A stretch of DNA of 64,000 nt from an uncultured Anaerolineae bacterium. GTDB lineage: Bacteria; Chloroflexota; Anaerolineae; J036; Brachytrichaceae. The stretch is taken from the NCBI GenBank assembly GCA_938034415.1, contig CALHLE010000008.1, positions 19,124-83,123 on the forward strand, read 5' to 3'. Positions 24,272 through 33,415 of this stretch are shown here, in pieces (position 1 is the first letter of the stretch; the number at the start of each line of letters is the position of its first letter). The notes below the pieces were generated by a model. It searched no databases. It was not told the origin of the DNA and saw nothing but the letters and a program-made list of their open reading frames with translations. A program made the translations under genes and the position numbers.

Positions 24272-25522
24272 ATGTCTAGCATGGACGCTACGGTCAAAGA
24301 GCCTTCGATGTTCGACCTGCCGGAATGGACGGGCGTCTATCCACCGGAAGAGCAGCCGCCACAGGCTAAGCCGCGCCTGGTCGGCGTGCGCTTTCAACGG
24401 GTCGGCAAGATCTATTACTACAGCGCCGAGGGCTTCGATGATTTGAAAGTTGGCGACTGGGTGATTGTGGACACCGCGCGCGGCAAGCAGATGGGGCAAG
24501 TGGCCACGCTCAAGCCGCCAAAGGAAATAGGCGGCCCCTACAAGCGCATCGAACGCCGCGCTACGGGCCGCGACATGGCCATGCGCCACTACTACGAGAG
24601 CAAGGAACTCGAAGCGATGATCGCTTGTCGCGCCGAGAGCGCCGCGCTCAACTTGCCGATCAAAATCGTGCGCGCCGAATACAGCTTCGATGGTCAGACG
24701 CTCACCTTCCTCTATTCGTCCGATCAGGAAGAGCGCGTCGAAGTGAGCGCGCTGCGCGAGGCGATGAGCCGGCTCTATCGCGCGCGCATCGAGACGCGCC
24801 AGATCAGCCCGCGCGAAGTGGCCAAGATCCTGGGCGGCATGGGCGCGTGTGGCATCGAGGAGCGCTGCTGCTCGCGCTTCCTGACCGAGTTCAGCCCAAT
24901 CTCGATCAAGCACGCTAAGGAGCAGAACCTCAGCCTGAATCCGCACGACATCACCGGCATGTGCGGTCGCTTGCGTTGCTGTCTCATCTATGAGTACGAG
25001 CAATATGTGGAGGCGCGCCGTCATCTGCCCAAGCTCAAGTCCATGGTCGGCACGCCAATGGGGCCGGGCAAAGTAGTTGAGATCTTGCACCTGCGCGACT
25101 CGGTGCGCGTGAAGATCGGCGAAGGGCCGGAGGCGCGCGAGGTGGAGTTCCATCGCGAACAACTCGTCCCGTTGGAGGAATGGAAGCGGCTGCAAGAGAA
25201 GGCTGCCAGCGGGACGTGCGACCGCCATCAGCACGGCGAATGCAACTGCGGCAAGGGTGAGCCGCGCAAAGCCGAGCCGTCGCAACCAACCCGGTCGGAT
25301 GAACTCCCGCCGGCGGCCAAGGCGTTTATCGAGGCCAATGAAGCGCAGCAGGAACAGGGGCAAGCGCGCCCGAACCGCGCGAAGCGGCAGGAGCGCAAGC
25401 AACACGGTGAGCGCCGGCCAACCGATGTCGGACGCCATCAGCCGCGCGCCACAGATGCCGATAGCGCAGGCGGCGCGCAGCGCAAGCGCCGGCCGCTGCT
25501 CCGCCGCAAGCCGGGCAAATAG
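24272..25522 (+). CDS. PSP1-domain protein, RicT/YaaT family
   Basis: 416 aa. The N-terminal ~270 residues match the RicT (YaaT) family, which in Bacillus joins RicA and RicF in an Fe-S-bearing complex that affects RNA processing. The PSP1 domain is seen around residues 100-185. Cysteine pairs typical of the family follow: CGIEERCC (193, 199, 200) and MCGRLRCC (231, 236, 237). The ~100-residue C-terminal tail is extra: it starts with a Cys/His cluster (CDRHQHGECNCG) and continues as a Lys/Arg/Gln-rich disordered extension, probably nucleic-acid binding. The position right after the mrp ATPase fits a link to Fe-S metabolism. The start lacks a Shine-Dalgarno site. Confidence 0.85.
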   Translation: MSSMDATVKEPSMFDLPEWTGVYPPEEQPPQAKPRLVGVRFQRVGKIYYYSAEGFDDLKVGDWVIVDTARGKQMGQVATLKPPKEIGGPYKRIERRATGRDMAMRHYYESKELEAMIACRAESAALNLPIKIVRAEYSFDGQTLTFLYSSDQEERVEVSALREAMSRLYRARIETRQISPREVAKILGGMGACGIEERCCSRFLTEFSPISIKHAKEQNLSLNPHDITGMCGRLRCCLIYEYEQYVEARRHLPKLKSMVGTPMGPGKVVEILHLRDSVRVKIGEGPEAREVEFHREQLVPLEEWKRLQEKAASGTCDRHQHGECNCGKGEPRKAEPSQPTRSDELPPAAKAFIEANEAQQEQGQARPNRAKRQERKQHGERRPTDVGRHQPRATDADSAGGAQRKRRPLLRRKPGK

Positions 25523-25570
25523 CCGCTCATCATCCCCCACATCCCAACAGCCCAGCTCGGCCCGCGAACC

Positions 25571-26257
25571 GTGAACGTCCTCGTCATCATCGCTCATCCC
25601 GACGACCCCGAGTTCTTCGCCGGCGGCACGATCGCCCGTTGGTGCCACGAAGGCCACAACGTGCGCTACGTCGTCGTCACCGGCGGCGAAAAGGGCAGCG
25701 ACCAGCCCGATATGACGCCGGCTCGGCTCTTGGCCATCCGCCGCGACGAGCAACGCAACGCTGCCGCCGTCCTGGGTGTGCGCGATGTCACCTTTCTCAG
25801 CCACGTGGACGGCGAGCTGCTGAACACGCTAGACATACGGCGCGATCTGGTGCGCGAAATTCGCCGGGCGCGCCCGGATATCGTCCTAACGACCGACCCA
25901 CAGACGCTGCACTACGGCGCGATGCGCGTTAACCACAACGACCACCGCGCCGTCGGCCTGGCGGTCTGCGACGCAATCTTCCCGGCGGCGAGCAACCGAA
26001 TGTACTTCCCCGAACTGCTGGCGGACGGCTTCGCGCCTCATGCGCCGAAGGAGATCTACTTCGCCGGCCCGGCTCGGCCGAATGCGCTGGTGGATGTCAC
26101 CGATTTCATCCAGGCCAAGATCGAGGCGATCCGCATGCACGCTTCACAAGTTAAAGCGCCGGACGAGCTGGAGTCGCGCATCCGGCAGGGGCTGCTGCGC
26201 ATGACCGCCGACGGTCGCATCTTTTTCGCAGAGGCGTTCCGGCGCATCTTGCTATAA
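25571..26257 (+). CDS. PIG-L/LmbE-family deacetylase
   Basis: Zinc-dependent N-acetylglucosaminyl deacetylase family protein, 228 aa. The family motif AHPDDPEFFAGGT is at residues 9-21, with later HVDGELLN and a metal-site histidine in NHNDHRAVG. Such enzymes deacetylate GlcNAc-inositol, GlcNAc-malate (bacillithiol) or other amino-sugar conjugates. The start codon is GTG. It follows the ricT-like gene by 48 bases, so it may be co-transcribed. The substrate cannot be decided here. Confidence 0.88.
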   Translation: MNVLVIIAHPDDPEFFAGGTIARWCHEGHNVRYVVVTGGEKGSDQPDMTPARLLAIRRDEQRNAAAVLGVRDVTFLSHVDGELLNTLDIRRDLVREIRRARPDIVLTTDPQTLHYGAMRVNHNDHRAVGLAVCDAIFPAASNRMYFPELLADGFAPHAPKEIYFAGPARPNALVDVTDFIQAKIEAIRMHASQVKAPDELESRIRQGLLRMTADGRIFFAEAFRRILL

Positions 26258-26598
26258 GCCTCGGGACGGATGAGCGCATTTCCGGCAAGGGGCAGGCGCA
26301 AGTACTGCCCCTCGCCTGTCCATATCTCGCCCCGGCAGAGCAATGCACCCTGACGGACGACGCGCGCAGTCGCCGTGCTAGAATGCACAACTGGTGTTAT
26401 CCTATAAATCGTAATCCGAAATAATCTGAAATAATGATGATTCGATGAGATGAACCGATCAGCGCTGCCGCACATCGTGGCTGAGACGGTTTACTCCAAT
26501 GCACCCGAGCCGATCGCGTTCCGTAGGTGCATGGCCTGCGCCGCATTGGGCGCTTACTGAAGTCCATAGAGGGTAACGCTATAACGCGAGGCGCATAT
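26258..26598 (+). other. Intergenic region with AT-rich island upstream of the glycosidase-like operon
   Basis: This 341-base stretch holds no credible gene. It contains a TAGAAT box (26379-26384) and then a markedly AT-rich island (about 26395-26445) in an otherwise GC-rich neighbourhood. In the island the sequence TCyGAAATAAT occurs twice in tandem (26415-26425 and 26425-26435). It probably holds the promoter and control region for the next three genes. A GTG-started frame from 26527 is a less likely extension of the first gene. Confidence 0.45.
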
Positions 26599-29529
26599 AT
26601 GAATGGGCCTTCTATGCATCGAGAATCCGATTCGAGTGCCTCGGGCGCTTCGGATCCCGGTTTATCAGGCTTGACAGAGACGCCGGTCATTGACCGCATC
26701 CCTCGGCTGGCCGATAGAAAGCACAAGCCACCGCGCTCAACCCGCGAAACCCCACGCACGCAGTTCCTGCTGCCGACGACGCGCGCGGGTTGGCTGAAAG
26801 TGATCGGCGTTGCCTTCGCCGCCGTCTTGTCCGTAGGCGCGGCGCTTGTGAGCCTGCGCCTGCTCAGCGCCAATGATTGCAGCGAATTCACGACCGAGCG
26901 GACGACGGTGGCTGCCGAGGACTTTCAGATTCAGGTGATGCCGAGCGATCTGACCGGCAGCTTTGGCGTGAAGCTGGGCGTCTTGTCGTTGGCCGACCTC
27001 ACTGCTGCGTCTCGTGACGCCGAGCTTCAAGCTGCTGCCTCCGGCCTGCCATCTGGGTTAACGATTGTGGGCGACCCGGTCAGGGTCAAAACCTGCAGCG
27101 CCGATCCCAAGCGGGCGACGCTGCGCATGAGCATCCCGCCTGGCGTGGAAGCAGACACGAGTTTGGATTTGTATGGCTGGGATAGCCGAGCGCGTGCGTG
27201 GGCGTGGCTCGGCGGCGAGTTGGATGCGGCGTCTCGAACTGTTGTGGCGCATGTGACCCGCGTGCCTTCGCTCGTGGCGTTAATGAGAGTTGCGCCCATT
27301 CCGCCTGCGCTCGGCGTCGAGCTGCCGCCGGCGTCCCGTGATCCGACGGCGATCGCCCAGTCTATCCCGCCTGGCGCCGGGATCGGCTATGCCACTGGCC
27401 TCTATCTGGGCGACCGCAGCAGCATCGTCGGCGACCCGGGTAGGTTGCTGCGGCCAAGCAGTGTGCCCCTGAGGGTCATCCCAGTCGTGCGCAACTGGGG
27501 CGCGCAAGGCGAAGTCAACCGCACGCTGCTGCGCGCGATGCTGGCCAGCGAAGCAAGCCGCGCTGCGCATGTGAACGCGCTGATTGGTCTCGTCGCGGCC
27601 GGTGGCTTCGAGGGCGTGCAGATAGACTATCGCGGCGTGGAAGCGGCGCAGCGCGACGCCTTTTCGCAATTCATCGAGCAACTCGGCGCGCGTTTGGCCG
27701 AGCGTGGCAAGATCCTCAGCGTCGCCGTCCCTGCCCCCGCGCTCACGGACCCAACCGGCGTGTTCGACTCGTTGGGCTATGACCTGTATCGGATTGGCCA
27801 AGCCGCTGCACTGGTGCAGCTCGATTTAAGCGCCAACCCTGAGGTGTGGTGTACCGACCGGTTGGATCCGTTGATGACATGGGCGGTTGGCCGTGTGGAT
27901 CGCCGTAAGCTGCAGGTGATCCTCCCGACCCTGAGCGTCCAGAAAGATGCCAACGGGCGGGTGAGGCTGGCCGGCCTGGAGGAGGCGCTGGCTGTTCTGG
28001 GTGGGCTGCAGACCGTAGCGCCCGCCGTTGCGCCTGGCGCCAGCGTCAGGATGTGGTGGAGCGGCGATGTCGAACCGTCCGATGCGCGCTATGACCCGAC
28101 CGGTCAGTTCTACTCCTATAGCTACGTAGATGAACGCGGCATCCAGCAGACGGTGTGGCTGAACACTGCCGCCAGCTTTAAGCGCACGCTGGAGCGCCTG
28201 AGTCGGCATAACATGCGCGGCGTCACACTGCGCGGGCTGACGCATCCCGGCAACGATGACGGCGTGATGCAAATTGTGGATGGCTTCATGCGCGGCGACC
28301 TGGCTTCGGTGCAGGCGCCAGAACCGGTGATCAAAGTGTCGTTTGGCGCCGGCACGCCGTTTAGCCTGCTGCTGAGCCAGGGCGCAGAGGCGATGATCGT
28401 GCAGGCGCCTGGCGGCGAGGGCCAGTATGAGATCACTTCTGCCTTTCAAAGCGCGCGGGCGGTGACCTTGAACCCGGCGCGTGTGTTGGTATCCAAAGAT
28501 GCGCCCACTGACGAAGGCGGCGCAGATGCGGCGTCTGTTGCGTCGGCTGCTGCGGGTCAAGCGTCTCAAGGCGCTGCGTCTCCCATGCCCGGCGTAAACG
28601 CCGAGCGATTCGAACTCGGCGGCCATGTCAACGACCTGGCCCACGCCGCGCAGATGAAGACCGCAGGCATGACCTGGGCGCGCACCGAGGTGCGCGGCGA
28701 AGCCGTGCCCGAGGCATTTATCGCCGAAGCCAAAGCCAAAGGATTGAAAGTGCTCGTCACCGCCGTCGGCGATCGCAGCCGCGTGATGGATGTCGCTTAC
28801 CGCGATCAATGGGCGCAACACCTGGGCAAAATCGCGGCTGCCGGCGCGGATGCGATCGAGGTGTGGAGCGAGCCGAACTATAAGGCGGAATGGCCGGCCG
28901 GTCAGATCAGCGGTGCGTCTTATGCCGACCTGTTGAAGCGCGCTTACTTTGCCATCAAACAGGTTAATCCCAATGTACTGGTGATCAGCGCCGGACTGGC
29001 GCAGACATCGGGCGTGTTTGCCGGCGGATGCGCCGAGGACGGCTGCGATGAGTTGGCCTTCCTGAACCAGATGGCCGCCGAGCGAGCTCAGGATTACATG
29101 GACTGTGTGGGCATCCACTACACGTCTGGCTTTGAGTCGCCCAGCGCGGTAGGCGCGCTCCATTACTCTCAATATTACGAGCCGCTGCGCAACGCGCACT
29201 ATGGCGCGTTCAACGGCGCCAAGCCGGTGTGCTTCACGGCGCTGGGCTATGTGACGGCGGATGGGTTCCCTTCAGGCATGCCGGCCAAGTATTCGTTTGC
29301 CGCAGGCACGACGTTGGCCGATCATTCAGCATGGTTAGCCGAAGCGGCTAAGCTCTCCAAAGCAAGCGGCAAGGTCCGTTTGATGATCGTGTGGAACGTG
29401 GATGCGACGGAGTGGATTGCGGATGATCCTTCTCGAAACATCGAAGGTGATCCTCAGGCAGGCTACGCCATGATTCGACCTGACGGCACGTGTCCGGCTT
29501 GCGAAGCTTTGCGCAGCGTCATGAAATGA
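26599..29529 (+). CDS. Membrane-anchored protein with degenerate GH18-like and clan-A glycosidase-like domains
   Basis: 976 aa. The ATG at 26599 has a GAGG site 7 bases upstream. A single membrane anchor (about residues 62-85, VIGVAFAAVLSVGAALVSL) follows a Ser/Pro-rich cytoplasmic tail, so the bulk should be outside. The middle part (about 250-560) looks like a GH18 chitinase-type barrel, but the catalytic motif DGxDxDxE reads EGVQIDYR (338-345): Arg345 replaces the catalytic Glu. The C-terminal part (about 665-970) resembles a GH5/GH39 (clan A) barrel with WSEPN (Glu758) for the acid/base, but the nucleophile motif reads FTALGY with Ala881 in place of Glu. It is probably a binding or scaffold pseudoenzyme. 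The next gene starts within its stop codon (ATGA). Confidence 0.7.
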   Translation: MNGPSMHRESDSSASGASDPGLSGLTETPVIDRIPRLADRKHKPPRSTRETPRTQFLLPTTRAGWLKVIGVAFAAVLSVGAALVSLRLLSANDCSEFTTERTTVAAEDFQIQVMPSDLTGSFGVKLGVLSLADLTAASRDAELQAAASGLPSGLTIVGDPVRVKTCSADPKRATLRMSIPPGVEADTSLDLYGWDSRARAWAWLGGELDAASRTVVAHVTRVPSLVALMRVAPIPPALGVELPPASRDPTAIAQSIPPGAGIGYATGLYLGDRSSIVGDPGRLLRPSSVPLRVIPVVRNWGAQGEVNRTLLRAMLASEASRAAHVNALIGLVAAGGFEGVQIDYRGVEAAQRDAFSQFIEQLGARLAERGKILSVAVPAPALTDPTGVFDSLGYDLYRIGQAAALVQLDLSANPEVWCTDRLDPLMTWAVGRVDRRKLQVILPTLSVQKDANGRVRLAGLEEALAVLGGLQTVAPAVAPGASVRMWWSGDVEPSDARYDPTGQFYSYSYVDERGIQQTVWLNTAASFKRTLERLSRHNMRGVTLRGLTHPGNDDGVMQIVDGFMRGDLASVQAPEPVIKVSFGAGTPFSLLLSQGAEAMIVQAPGGEGQYEITSAFQSARAVTLNPARVLVSKDAPTDEGGADAASVASAAAGQASQGAASPMPGVNAERFELGGHVNDLAHAAQMKTAGMTWARTEVRGEAVPEAFIAEAKAKGLKVLVTAVGDRSRVMDVAYRDQWAQHLGKIAAAGADAIEVWSEPNYKAEWPAGQISGASYADLLKRAYFAIKQVNPNVLVISAGLAQTSGVFAGGCAEDGCDELAFLNQMAAERAQDYMDCVGIHYTSGFESPSAVGALHYSQYYEPLRNAHYGAFNGAKPVCFTALGYVTADGFPSGMPAKYSFAAGTTLADHSAWLAEAAKLSKASGKVRLMIVWNVDATEWIADDPSRNIEGDPQAGYAMIRPDGTCPACEALRSVMK

Positions 29530-30977
29530 GCCGATACACCTTCAACCCTAAGCTCGACCCCAGTCGGGAACGCAATCGTCGTTTGCTCGTCAGCGTCGCC
29601 GCATTAGGCGCGACTGCGTTGTTTGCCCTAGCGCTGCTCGGCTTCGGCATCTGCTTGTTGACCGGCGGGTGCGCGATCGGCAGCACAGGAGCGGCTGAAG
29701 AACCCACGCCGTTCGTCCCAGAGGTGACCATCTTTGCGCCGCAAGTTACACCGCCGACGAGCGGAGTTTCGGACAGCGCGTCGGCCAACACTGCGCCGCC
29801 GCCCGCTGCAACCATGGATCCGCGCGGGAAGATCGAAGGCATTGACGACTTTGTGTGCCCCAACCCGCGCCCTGCGCCGGCGCGGTTCGGTTACGGCATC
29901 CAGAGCAACTGGCCGGTCGGCGACATCGGCCTGTTCAACTCCATCATGGCCGAGCAACTGAAGATGGACTGGACGAAGGCACAGGTGCGCTGGACGGACT
30001 TTGAGCCTAACGGTCGCGGTCAATACGAGCTATACAAGTGGCAACTGCTGGACGCCTTTACCGCTGACGCCAATAAGAAAGGCTTGCACATCTTGTTCGG
30101 CGTGCTCGATGCGCCGGCATGGGCGCGACCCCGAAACGCCAACCCCGCGCGGCCGGACCTGCTTGGCCCACCGGATGACTACGAGGACGCGCGCATCTTC
30201 ATCGAGAAGCTGCTCGCCCGCTACAAGGGCTGCGTGCAGGCCATCGAGGTGTGGAACGAGATGAACCTCGACCGCGAGTGGACGGTCGCCTCCCGCCAGA
30301 TCAAAGCCAGCGATTACGTGGCTTTCCTGGATGCGATTGTGCCCACCATCCGCGCGATCGACCCGAGCGTCATCGTGCTGATGGGCGCTCTCTCGCCAAC
30401 CGGCGCGAACATCACTCAAGATGGTGTGATGCAGGTGGTGGATGACCTGACCTACATGGATCAGTTCGTCGCCGCCGGCGGCCCCGCCCGCGTGGACTGC
30501 ATTGGCGTGCACCTGAACGGCTACAACATGCCGCCCGATAAGGAGTGGAACGAGGGCTACAACGATCCCACGGCGACCTTCCGCGGCCCGTTCGACTCGC
30601 CTCATCCGTCGTGGTCGTTCAAGAGCACGATGCGTCTGTATCACGAGAAAACGCGAAAGCCGCTGTGCGTGACCGAATTCGGCTGGGCTTCGATGGAGAA
30701 CCTCAAGCGCTCAGACGGGTCGCCCGTGCAAGGCGCGCCGCCTGGGTTCGGCTTTGCGCTCGACAACACCGAGCAAGAGCAAGCCGACTGGATCGTGCAA
30801 GGCTTCCAGATCATGCGCGATAGCGGCTATGTCAAGTTCGCCATCGTCTTCAACCTAGACTACATTCAGAAAGTGGGCGGCGAGCCGGATCAGGAGAACG
30901 TCGCGCCGTATAGCATTACGCGGCGCGATGGGTCGCCGCGCCCGGCTTTTGAGGCGCTGAAGGCCATGCCGCGCTAG
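29526..30977 (+). CDS. Membrane-anchored GH39/GH5-like glycosidase
   Basis: 483 aa. The ATG overlaps the previous stop (ATGA), indicating translational coupling. An N-terminal anchor (about residues 20-50, LLVSVAALGATALFALALLG then GFGICLL) is followed by a Pro/Thr-rich linker and a TIM-barrel glycosidase-like domain from about 115. Both clan-A catalytic glutamates appear present: WNEMN (Glu245, acid/base) and CVTEFGW (Glu384, nucleophile). The barrel strand RWTDFEPNGRGQYELYKW is typical of the family. It should act on an extracellular polysaccharide; the substrate is unknown. It is paralogous to the C-terminal barrel of the preceding protein and to the following lipoprotein. Confidence 0.8.
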   Translation: MSRYTFNPKLDPSRERNRRLLVSVAALGATALFALALLGFGICLLTGGCAIGSTGAAEEPTPFVPEVTIFAPQVTPPTSGVSDSASANTAPPPAATMDPRGKIEGIDDFVCPNPRPAPARFGYGIQSNWPVGDIGLFNSIMAEQLKMDWTKAQVRWTDFEPNGRGQYELYKWQLLDAFTADANKKGLHILFGVLDAPAWARPRNANPARPDLLGPPDDYEDARIFIEKLLARYKGCVQAIEVWNEMNLDREWTVASRQIKASDYVAFLDAIVPTIRAIDPSVIVLMGALSPTGANITQDGVMQVVDDLTYMDQFVAAGGPARVDCIGVHLNGYNMPPDKEWNEGYNDPTATFRGPFDSPHPSWSFKSTMRLYHEKTRKPLCVTEFGWASMENLKRSDGSPVQGAPPGFGFALDNTEQEQADWIVQGFQIMRDSGYVKFAIVFNLDYIQKVGGEPDQENVAPYSITRRDGSPRPAFEALKAMPR

Positions 30978-31007
30978 CCTGGTCGCCCGCCTTCAGCCCA
31001 GCTAACG

Positions 31008-32174
31008 ATGAGACGAGCACGCCAGGCCGCCTGGATGGTCGTTGCGGCGTTGGTAGCCGCATGCGCAGCGCCAAACGTCATGCGTCCGCCGCCGCAGGCC
31101 GAGTCGGCGCGGCCCGTCGCGCCGCAATTTCCTCCGCCGCGCCGGGTCGAGTCGCCCGGCTATGGCTTTGAGGCCTATCTGTGGTGGAAGCCGGAGATCG
31201 CCACGCGCGACTTGGGGCTAATTCGCGAGGCCGGCTTCAAGTGGGTCAAGCAGACCTTCGCCTGGCGCGACATCGAGATTGAGCAAGGCATATACGACTG
31301 GAGCCGCGCCGATCAGGTCGTGTTCCTGGCGACGGAGGTCTTCACGCGCAATTTGATCGCGCGGTTGGATCGCGAGCCGTACTGGGACCGCCGCGACTAT
31401 CCACTCGGCCAGGGCATCGCCGCCGGCCCACCGCGTCACCTTCAGCATTTCTTTAACTTCTGCGCTGCCATCGCTGCGCGCTACAAAGGCAAGATCGCCG
31501 CGTATCAGGTCTGGAACGAGCCGAACCTGGCGCGCGAGTGGGGCGGCATGCCTCCCGATCCGCGCGCCTACGTCGAGATGTTGAGGGGATGCTACCTGGC
31601 CATCAAGCAAGCCGACCCCGATGCACTCGTGATCAGCGCCGGCTTGGCGCCGACCGGCACTGGCCCGCCGCTGGCCATGCCGGACGAGCAATTCCTCATC
31701 GCGATGTATGAGGCCGGCGCAGCGCCCTACTTCGACCTGTTGGGCGTGCATGCGCCCGGGTTCCGCGCCGCGCCGGAGACGCCGCCCGGCATGGCCGTCA
31801 GCATCCCTGAGCTGGGTGGGCAGCGTTTCTTCGCCTTCCGCCGCGTCGAGGACTTGCGGGCGATCATGGAGCGCTTCGGCGATGGTCACAAACAAGTTGC
31901 CGTGCTGGAGTTCGGCTGGACGACCGATCCGGTCAACACGAACTACGCCTGGTTCGCCATAGACGAGCAGTTGAAAGCGGACTACATGGTGCGCGCCTTT
32001 CGCTGGGCCAGGCAGAATTGGCAGCCGTGGATCGGCCCGATGATCGCGCTCTCCATCCCGCAGTTCGACTGGACGCCGCAGAACGAGCAGTACTGGTGGG
32101 CTGTTGTGGATCCGCACTATCCGGAGACGCGCACGCGCCCGGCCTATGAGGCGCTGAAGGCGATGGACAAGTGA
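31008..32174 (+). CDS. GH39/GH5-like glycosidase lipoprotein
   Basis: 388 aa. A lipoprotein signal (MRRARQAAWMVVAALVAAC, Cys19) is followed by a short Pro-rich linker and one TIM-barrel domain. Catalytic candidates are Glu171 in WNEPN and Glu301 in AVLEFGW, both in the expected clan-A order. The segment GFKWVKQTFAWRDIEIEQG matches beta/alpha units of GH39/GH5-like proteins. It is the third paralogue in a row, 30 bases after the second. It is likely anchored to the outer face of the cell membrane and works with its neighbours on an external glycan. Confidence 0.82.
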   Translation: MRRARQAAWMVVAALVAACAAPNVMRPPPQAESARPVAPQFPPPRRVESPGYGFEAYLWWKPEIATRDLGLIREAGFKWVKQTFAWRDIEIEQGIYDWSRADQVVFLATEVFTRNLIARLDREPYWDRRDYPLGQGIAAGPPRHLQHFFNFCAAIAARYKGKIAAYQVWNEPNLAREWGGMPPDPRAYVEMLRGCYLAIKQADPDALVISAGLAPTGTGPPLAMPDEQFLIAMYEAGAAPYFDLLGVHAPGFRAAPETPPGMAVSIPELGGQRFFAFRRVEDLRAIMERFGDGHKQVAVLEFGWTTDPVNTNYAWFAIDEQLKADYMVRAFRWARQNWQPWIGPMIALSIPQFDWTPQNEQYWWAVVDPHYPETRTRPAYEALKAMDK

Positions 32175-32181
32175 TCCGGCC

Positions 32182-33378
32182 ATGCGCTGCGTGTTCGATG
32201 TCCTCGACGGCGCGCCATTGTGCGATGCGTTCAGCCTGTCCGGGCGCGCCATCCCGCGCATCGTCGGCGAGTTCTGGACGGCGCGGCAGCGGCAGGCCTG
32301 TTCGCTCCACGAGATCTCCTATCGCGCTTGCTTCAAGCCACAGCTCCCGCGCTACTTCATCGAGCGGCTGACCCGACCCGGCGACATCGTGTACGACCCG
32401 TTCAGCGGGCGCGGGACGACGGCTGTTGAGGCGGCGCTGTTGGGCCGACGCGTCATCGCCAACGACGTGAACCCGCTCAGCGCCATCCTCACTGCGCCGC
32501 GTTTGCGCCCGCCGACGCTCGAAGCGGTGGCTGACCGACTGGCGCGCATTCCAGACTCCGTGCAACGCGCCGAGATCGATCTCTCGATGTTCTTCCATCC
32601 GGATACCGAGCGCGAGATCGTCGGCCTGCGCGGCTATCTGGCGGCGCGCCGCCAGGCCGGCGCGGAAGACGACGTGGACGCCTGGATTCGCATGGTGGCG
32701 ACCAACCGGCTGACCGGCCACTCGCGCGGCTTCTTCTCGGTCTATACGCTCCCGCCCAATCAGGCGGCCAATCCCGAGCGCCAGCGCCGCATCAACGCTC
32801 GCTTGAATCAGCAACCCGAGTACCGCGACACGCGGGCCATCATCTTGCGCAAGACGGCGAGCCTGCTGCGTGGGCTTACCGAGGCGCAGCGCGCGAACCT
32901 GCGCGCCGCAGCCGAATCGGCGCTGCTGCTGACCTGCGACGCGCGAAGCACGCCGGCCATCCCGGACGGCAGCGCTCAGCTCACGGTCACTTCGCCGCCG
33001 TTTTTGGACGTAGTGCAATATGCCGCAGACAACTGGCTGCGCTGTTGGTTCAACGGAATTGCGGTCGAAGAGGTCGCGCCGCGCATCACGCTGTCACGCA
33101 CGTTGCAATCCTGGTCAACTGTGATGCGTGCGGTCTTCGACGAGCTGCATCGAGTGACGCGGCCGGGCGGCTGGGTGGCGTTCGAGGTGGGGGAGGTGCG
33201 CGGGGGGCGCGTGCGCCTGGATGAACATGTCGCCCCGATAGGCGAATCGGCCGGCTTCGCCTGCGCCGCGATCCTGGTCAACCAGCAGCGCTTTACCAAA
33301 ACTGCCCACATCTGGGGCGTGGCCAACAACGCCTGCGGCACAAACACCAATCGCATCGTGGTCTTTCGCAAAGAGTGA
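32182..33378 (+). CDS. DNA methyltransferase (N4-cytosine/N6-adenine type), orphan
   Basis: 398 aa protein with AdoMet-binding motif I DPFSGRGTTAVEA (Asp72-) and catalytic motif IV TSPPFLDVVQY (271-274 SPPF). Motif I precedes motif IV, with a long intervening stretch of about 190 residues that may be the target-recognition region. SPPF is typical of N4-cytosine enzymes, but N6-adenine cannot be excluded. It begins 7 bases after the third glycosidase-like gene, so it is probably co-transcribed. No restriction endonuclease is adjacent, so it looks like an orphan methyltransferase. It ends before a gene-free region of 258 bases. Confidence 0.82.
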   Translation: MRCVFDVLDGAPLCDAFSLSGRAIPRIVGEFWTARQRQACSLHEISYRACFKPQLPRYFIERLTRPGDIVYDPFSGRGTTAVEAALLGRRVIANDVNPLSAILTAPRLRPPTLEAVADRLARIPDSVQRAEIDLSMFFHPDTEREIVGLRGYLAARRQAGAEDDVDAWIRMVATNRLTGHSRGFFSVYTLPPNQAANPERQRRINARLNQQPEYRDTRAIILRKTASLLRGLTEAQRANLRAAAESALLLTCDARSTPAIPDGSAQLTVTSPPFLDVVQYAADNWLRCWFNGIAVEEVAPRITLSRTLQSWSTVMRAVFDELHRVTRPGGWVAFEVGEVRGGRVRLDEHVAPIGESAGFACAAILVNQQRFTKTAHIWGVANNACGTNTNRIVVFRKE

Positions 33379-33393
33379 TGACCGCAGGACAAC

Positions 33394-33415
33394 GCCGGCC
33401 GTCGCTTGCGCCGGC
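33394..33415 (+). terminator. GC-rich hairpin after the methyltransferase gene
   Basis: Two GCCGGC blocks (33394-33399 and 33410-33415) can form a 6-bp stem 15 bases after the stop, followed by TAAATAATTT. It is a weak candidate terminator because the T-tract is interrupted. Confidence 0.3.

Noticed and set aside
23186..25804. Long open frame (872 codons) on the minus strand opposite mrp and the RicT-like gene
   Set aside because: It is rich in Arg/Ala/His/Asp in the way of antisense frames of GC-rich genes, covers two well-supported genes, and shows no recognisable domain.
27826..29199. Minus-strand open frame of 457 codons opposite the first glycosidase-like gene
   Set aside because: No motif, and it lies wholly inside a coherent gene with a ribosome-binding site and ATGA coupling to the next.
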